DNA of 64,000 nucleotides from contig LBCK01000006.1 of assembly GCA_000980705.1 (NCBI GenBank), positions 1-64,000 of the forward strand, in the 5' to 3' direction. Numbering within the stretch: position 1 is the first letter of the stretch; each line of letters opens with the position of its first letter. Positions 60,064-64,000 of this stretch are shown here, in pieces. The notes beneath the pieces were generated by a model. The model was not told the DNA's origin and made no database searches. It saw nothing but the letters and a program-made list of their open reading frames with translations. The position numbers and the translations under genes are program-made. Source of the DNA: Ruminococcus sp. UNK.MGS-30. Its GTDB lineage: Bacteria > Bacillota > Clostridia > Oscillospirales > Ruminococcaceae.

Positions 60064-61873
60064 TATCTTCTAAGCTGCAACCATACTCCTTGATCGTCTG
60101 CTCAGAACCCTTATCGGCTATTGTCTTACCCATTGCTGCTTCAATGACTTTAAGGATAGCTTTAGCCCTTGCTATGAAATAGTGATCAAAGTCATCTGCG
60201 ATAAGGTAATCGTAGTTGACGAGGTGGGACTCGATTCGGAAACGAAGTTCAACTTCGTCGATCTCCGCTTTTTTCATTATATTTCCGCTGTAAACACTTG
60301 GAGCATCACCGCCGATCTGTCTGTTGGACGCAGGAAGCAGCGGAGTTTTGTTGACGATCGAGTTCCATTTAGTCTTGTCAAGCCCCATTTTCTTGCAATA
60401 TGCTTCAGGGAAAATGTGATGAATATCCGGCGATTCGTCCATACTCTTGACAATATCCATTGTTATGCCCTGCATAAAGTCACGGCATTGTTCTCTATAT
60501 ACGAGCGCCATAATGCCCTTATATGCGGCACTATTTCTTGTTTGAAGTGACAGTAAACGAGTTGCGGAGAAATAAGCGGCGTTGATCGTTCTGTTCTGGC
60601 TATCTTTCCCTTGAATCTCTGCCACAACATCTTCAATATCTGTTACATATCTGGTCTCATTCGCACCGCCATACATTTCGCCCATGATACCGCACCAAAA
60701 CCATTTTGCCAGTATCTTTTGAGTGCTTGGAAGATTGAATGTAGCTGTACCGATCACAGCACAGATCGCTGATAGCGGAATCAGTTGAGTTGTGTAAGGC
60801 AGATCACGCTTTCTGAACACATATTGCTGGAACAGGAACTTTCGAGCCATTTTGTAGCCCTCAAGCAAAATATCCCTATTTTTCTTGTAATCTTCAAAAT
60901 TCAGAGCGAGAACATCTTTCTTCTTACAAGTAGTCATTTTATCTGAAAGATAGGTTGTGTAGAGCGTAATAGCGGTAAGGAATGATGTTTCGTCTACACC
61001 TTCCATAACATCTGTATTAAGAGTTTCCCCTTTGCCACGAATCTTGTCTCTGCACTCGATCCAGTCTTTGCGAAGGTCAAAGTCATAGGTCGCAAAGGTA
61101 GCTGTCACAAGCTCAAATACCGTCAGCGGTACACCGCCTGTATTTACATTCTCAAAGACCTTGCAAACAGCTTCTCTTGGCGTTTCTTTGCCCAAAGTGA
61201 TAACAGGCAACTTATAGCCAACGATCGTATCAATGACCTGAGTTCTGAATTGCTTGTATTTCTCCATGAATGCCTTATCGTATTCGTGGTATTCCTTGTA
61301 GCCATCTGCCCAATCTTCACGGGCATTGCTGTCAAATATGATGTTTATGGGGAACATTTCGTGTTCAAACTCCAGTTCACGAGTCGACAGATCAAGAACT
61401 ACATCTCTGTCGAAATTTGTCTTGACCTTTCTATCGCCCGGAACGGCAATAACAGCATCAACACGATCTTCACTTTCGTCTAAGCACTTTTTAATATCTA
61501 AGTAGTAGTATCTTTTGATCTCCTTGCCCTTTTCTGTCGTTGTCTCAACAGGTTCTTTGCAGCAAGTCGCACGATACATTGAAGTCAATCTCTGTTGTCC
61601 GTCAAGAATAAGGAACTCAGGAGTGACTCCCGTAACTGTTACACCCTCAATAGTGCGATATTTGAAACGCACATTCTCATTCCCATATTCAAGCCGCATG
61701 ATCGCTCCCATAGGATAGCCCTGAGATAAACTTGCGATAATGCCACGGATTCTGTCATTATCCCATGTCCACCCACGCTGAAACTCAGGTAGTTGTTCTT
61801 TACCGCTTGATACCTCACGCATAAGCTCACTCAGCTCTGTATCAAGAGACTTTGGAGCAATGTTGATAGCCAT
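60053..61873 (-). CDS. GmrSD-like DUF262/DUF1524 nuclease
   Basis: 606 residues. N-terminal DUF262 domain with the ParB-like nucleotide site LPEFQRGWTWDNDRIRGIIA, YPMGAIMRLEYG and the signature FLILDGQQRLTSMYRA (about 85-100). The C-terminal DUF1524-type region has DIHHIFPEAYCKK and NSIVNKTPLLPASNRQIGG, a His-Me/HNH-like nuclease core. This is the single-chain GmrSD plan, a type IV modification-dependent restriction enzyme that cuts glucosylated phage DNA with NTP. It follows hsdR by 20 nt, so it is embedded in a type I restriction locus. Confidence 0.87.
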   Translation of the reverse strand: MAINIAPKSLDTELSELMREVSSGKEQLPEFQRGWTWDNDRIRGIIASLSQGYPMGAIMRLEYGNENVRFKYRTIEGVTVTGVTPEFLILDGQQRLTSMYRATCCKEPVETTTEKGKEIKRYYYLDIKKCLDESEDRVDAVIAVPGDRKVKTNFDRDVVLDLSTRELEFEHEMFPINIIFDSNAREDWADGYKEYHEYDKAFMEKYKQFRTQVIDTIVGYKLPVITLGKETPREAVCKVFENVNTGGVPLTVFELVTATFATYDFDLRKDWIECRDKIRGKGETLNTDVMEGVDETSFLTAITLYTTYLSDKMTTCKKKDVLALNFEDYKKNRDILLEGYKMARKFLFQQYVFRKRDLPYTTQLIPLSAICAVIGTATFNLPSTQKILAKWFWCGIMGEMYGGANETRYVTDIEDVVAEIQGKDSQNRTINAAYFSATRLLSLQTRNSAAYKGIMALVYREQCRDFMQGITMDIVKSMDESPDIHHIFPEAYCKKMGLDKTKWNSIVNKTPLLPASNRQIGGDAPSVYSGNIMKKAEIDEVELRFRIESHLVNYDYLIADDFDHYFIARAKAILKVIEAAMGKTIADKGSEQTIKEYGCSLEDNAN

Positions 61874-61893
61874 TTTTCATCATTTCCTTTCTA

Positions 61894-64000
61894 TTATTCT
61901 TCTGCTGCTTTTTTCAGCGAATTATAGATCTCCTCTGTAAAGATACCGAGCACTTCACGCTTGATCTCCTCGTCATTGAGCAACAGGGAGAAAAAGTCTT
62001 GATTCTGCTCCAGTCCTTCGATCAGTGCGTCGTCAATGTCGTCAAAGTAAGAGAACTCAAAGTCTTTGACCGTATTATTCTTTGCACTTGCTTTCAGCTT
62101 GTCGGACTTCATCAGAATATCCCTGATCTGAAGCATTGCCTTTACTGCAACATCGCTGTCATAGGATTTGCCTGTCCGTGCATTGATCGCTGCGATGATC
62201 TCCGAGAGCCTTTCTTCCTTTGCAGGAGTAAGACCGAATGTTTCAGCAGAGGGTAGCTTCACAACTGGCTTTGCGACAATATCTGATTCTGTATGTTCGT
62301 CCTGTTTCTTCTGCACGAACTGCGTCGCTCTGATCTTGCCGTCAAGGTTGAAACCCGGTCCGGGGTGCTTGATATTGATGTGGGATAGCAGTAGAATGAT
62401 GTAGTTATATTTTTTGTGCAGCTCTGTATCCTCAAAGCTGGACACTTGGATCATAAACTCATAAAAACGCACGAAATGACGGAGGTCAACCACGATCTCA
62501 CGCTGTTTTTCGATACTGTAATGCTCTATCAGTTTTTGCGACTTATCAAGGCAGAAGTTGATCTTTTTCTTGTCGGCAGACTGCACCTTCTCCTTGTAAA
62601 GTATCTCGTTGACCTTATCTACATCATCGGGATCAATGATCGCATAAGCGTCTATCTGTGCTTCAAGGTCGTAGATCGCAGTCGGAGTAACGGAATTTGA
62701 GAGAAGCGTGGTTGTGTAATACGGAGCAAATGCCCCTACAATATCCTCATAGCTGTTGACAAAATCGAGGATAAAGGTCTTTTTCTCAAATGGTGGACAA
62801 ATTCTGTTCAGACGTGAAAGTGTCTGTACCGCATTGACACCCTTGAGCTTCTTCATGATATACATAGCACAAAGCTTCGGCTGGTCAAAGCCAGTCTGAT
62901 ACTTGTTAGCGACCAAAAGCACCTGATAATCGTCCTTGTCGAACTCTTTGGTGAGCTGATCTTCGGGAATACCGTTGATTCCTGGCTCTGTGTATTCTGT
63001 ATCATCATCAGGGAGCTTCACCTTGCCGGAGAATGCAACAAGCGCACGAATGCCCTTGTATCCTTTTTTAGAGCAATAATCCTCAAATGCTTGACAGTAT
63101 TTCACGGCTGCCTGTCTTGATGCTGTGATGACCATTGCTTTTGCTTGTCCGCCAAGTTCCTGCATAACAGTTGTGCGGAAATGCTCTACGATGACCTCGA
63201 TACGCTGGGCAATATTTGTTTCGTGCAGCTCAACAAACCGAGCAATCTGCCGTTTCGCACTTGCGGTCTGCATTTTGGGATCTTCCTCTATCTCCTTGTT
63301 GATCTGATAGAAGGTCTTGTAAGTGGTATAATTCTGCAATACATCGAGGATAAAGCCTTCCTCGATAGCCTGCTTCATCGAATACACATGGAACGCTTCA
63401 CGCTGTCCATTGGTATTTATCGTGCCGAAAAGCTGTAATGTAGTCGGCTTCGGAGTTGCTGTGAAAGCGAACATCGAAACATTCTGCTGTTTGCCGTTTC
63501 TTGCAAGCTCTGCGGCTATCTCGTCCTCCATGTCCTGATACAGCTCATCGCCCATACCGAGTGACTGCGTGACCGCTGCCATATCCTTGCCTGCCGTAGA
63601 AGAATGTGCTTCGTCGATAATGACAGCAAATCGCTTATTCTTCAAGCCCTGAACGCTGTCTACGATATACGGGAACTTCTGGATAGTAGTTGCAATAATT
63701 TTCGTATTACCATTGAGAGCAATAGCGAGGTCGGCAGAATTGCACTTTTCGTCCATCACACGGATAAGTCCCGACTTATGCTCCATACCCATGATCGCTT
63801 TTTGAAGCTGTCTGTCAACAACTACTCTATCTGTCATTATGATAACATTGTCGAAAATGATCTTGTTGTCGGCATCATGGAGCGTAGCAAGGCGATACGC
63901 AAGCCAAGCAATAGTATTTGTCTTGCCGGAGCCTGCACTGTGCTGGATAAGGTAGTTGAGAGAGGTGCGGTTTTCCTCTACATCGGCAAGGAGCTTGCGG
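61894..64000 (-). CDS. hsdR: Type I restriction enzyme R subunit (HsdR), partial
   Basis: The window holds the C-terminal 700 or so residues; the 5' end is beyond the right edge. The translocase shows Walker A in LIQHSAGSGKTNTIAWLAY (encoded near 63925), DEAH-type motif II in FAVIIDEAHSSTAGKD, FAFTATPKPTTLQLFG (motif III), and the second RecA lobe with KYQTGFDQPKLCAMYI and LSRLNRICPP (motif VI). HsdR translocates DNA with ATP and cuts unmodified DNA with HsdM/HsdS, which should lie upstream outside the window. The N-terminal PD-(D/E)xK nuclease part is not visible here. Confidence 0.93.
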   Translation of the reverse strand, partial: RKLLADVEENRTSLNYLIQHSAGSGKTNTIAWLAYRLATLHDADNKIIFDNVIIMTDRVVVDRQLQKAIMGMEHKSGLIRVMDEKCNSADLAIALNGNTKIIATTIQKFPYIVDSVQGLKNKRFAVIIDEAHSSTAGKDMAAVTQSLGMGDELYQDMEDEIAAELARNGKQQNVSMFAFTATPKPTTLQLFGTINTNGQREAFHVYSMKQAIEEGFILDVLQNYTTYKTFYQINKEIEEDPKMQTASAKRQIARFVELHETNIAQRIEVIVEHFRTTVMQELGGQAKAMVITASRQAAVKYCQAFEDYCSKKGYKGIRALVAFSGKVKLPDDDTEYTEPGINGIPEDQLTKEFDKDDYQVLLVANKYQTGFDQPKLCAMYIMKKLKGVNAVQTLSRLNRICPPFEKKTFILDFVNSYEDIVGAFAPYYTTTLLSNSVTPTAIYDLEAQIDAYAIIDPDDVDKVNEILYKEKVQSADKKKINFCLDKSQKLIEHYSIEKQREIVVDLRHFVRFYEFMIQVSSFEDTELHKKYNYIILLLSHINIKHPGPGFNLDGKIRATQFVQKKQDEHTESDIVAKPVVKLPSAETFGLTPAKEERLSEIIAAINARTGKSYDSDVAVKAMLQIRDILMKSDKLKASAKNNTVKDFEFSYFDDIDDALIEGLEQNQDFFSLLLNDEEIKREVLGIFTEEIYNSLKKAAEE

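Overview
The window looks like chromosome of a cellulosome-forming, Gram-positive Ruminococcus-type Firmicute (Oscillospiraceae). The signs are three plant-polysaccharide enzymes with C-terminal dockerins (GH44, a CE3-type esterase, GH9-CBM3), a lipoprotein GH5 endoglucanase, sporulation-type genes (spoIIP, an alpha/beta SASP, an SPL-like radical SAM protein), and TTGACN-17-TATAAT promoters that very often carry TGC just before the -10 box. No species assignment is possible from sequence reading alone.

Layout. 1-26.9 kb is core chromosome: two tandem tRNA-Gln genes, a MATE transporter, an lrgAB pair with a FadR/GntR regulator and a PdhR-like operator, the GH5 enzyme, a three-tRNA cluster, parE-parC, the dockerin GH44, an esterase operon (SGNH lipoprotein, CE3-dockerin, HAD phosphatase, small protein), a methyltransferase/radical SAM pair, a deacetylase-spoIIP operon, an O-antigen-ligase-like protein, a 172-bp MITE-like element with 4-bp target duplications, and a YtrA-type GntR/ABC operon.

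26.9-31.55 kb is a decayed integrated element. It split a tRNA-Ser gene: the acceptor/T-arm half lies at 26906-26931 and the 5' half, still behind its promoter, at 31511-31552. Between them are a truncated integrase, an IS3-family insertion, a sigma-like regulator behind a structured leader, a frameshifted excisionase, a frameshifted integrase and an intact tRNA-Ser(CGA).

31.6-41.6 kb is core again: a Thr-rich membrane protein, two alpha/beta hydrolases, GH9-CBM3-dockerin, GtrA, a beta-CASP nuclease, a nitroreductase, a SASP and tRNA-Leu(TAA).

41.79 kb to the right edge is a larger mobile element that appears to have entered a second tRNA-Leu gene (5' fragment at 41793). It carries integrase, excisionase, sigma-like and XRE regulators, a DEDDh exonuclease, a WYL regulator, an oriT-like region, MobC and a MOBP-type relaxase, then an ssb-parA-parB operon. 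The last gene of that operon (72 codons) is cut by an IS3-family insertion that can be reconstructed exactly (3-bp duplication ACT, reading frame restored on excision). Cargo follows: an unrecognised beta-rich protein, a two-gene HhH plus NYN-nuclease operon, and a restriction/defence block (GmrSD-like DUF262 protein, and the HsdR translocase running off the edge). A 27-bp near-palindrome inside parB is repeated with one mismatch just downstream of the NYN operon and is a candidate parS-like or element-specific site. The most promising undescribed system is the HhH/NYN operon.
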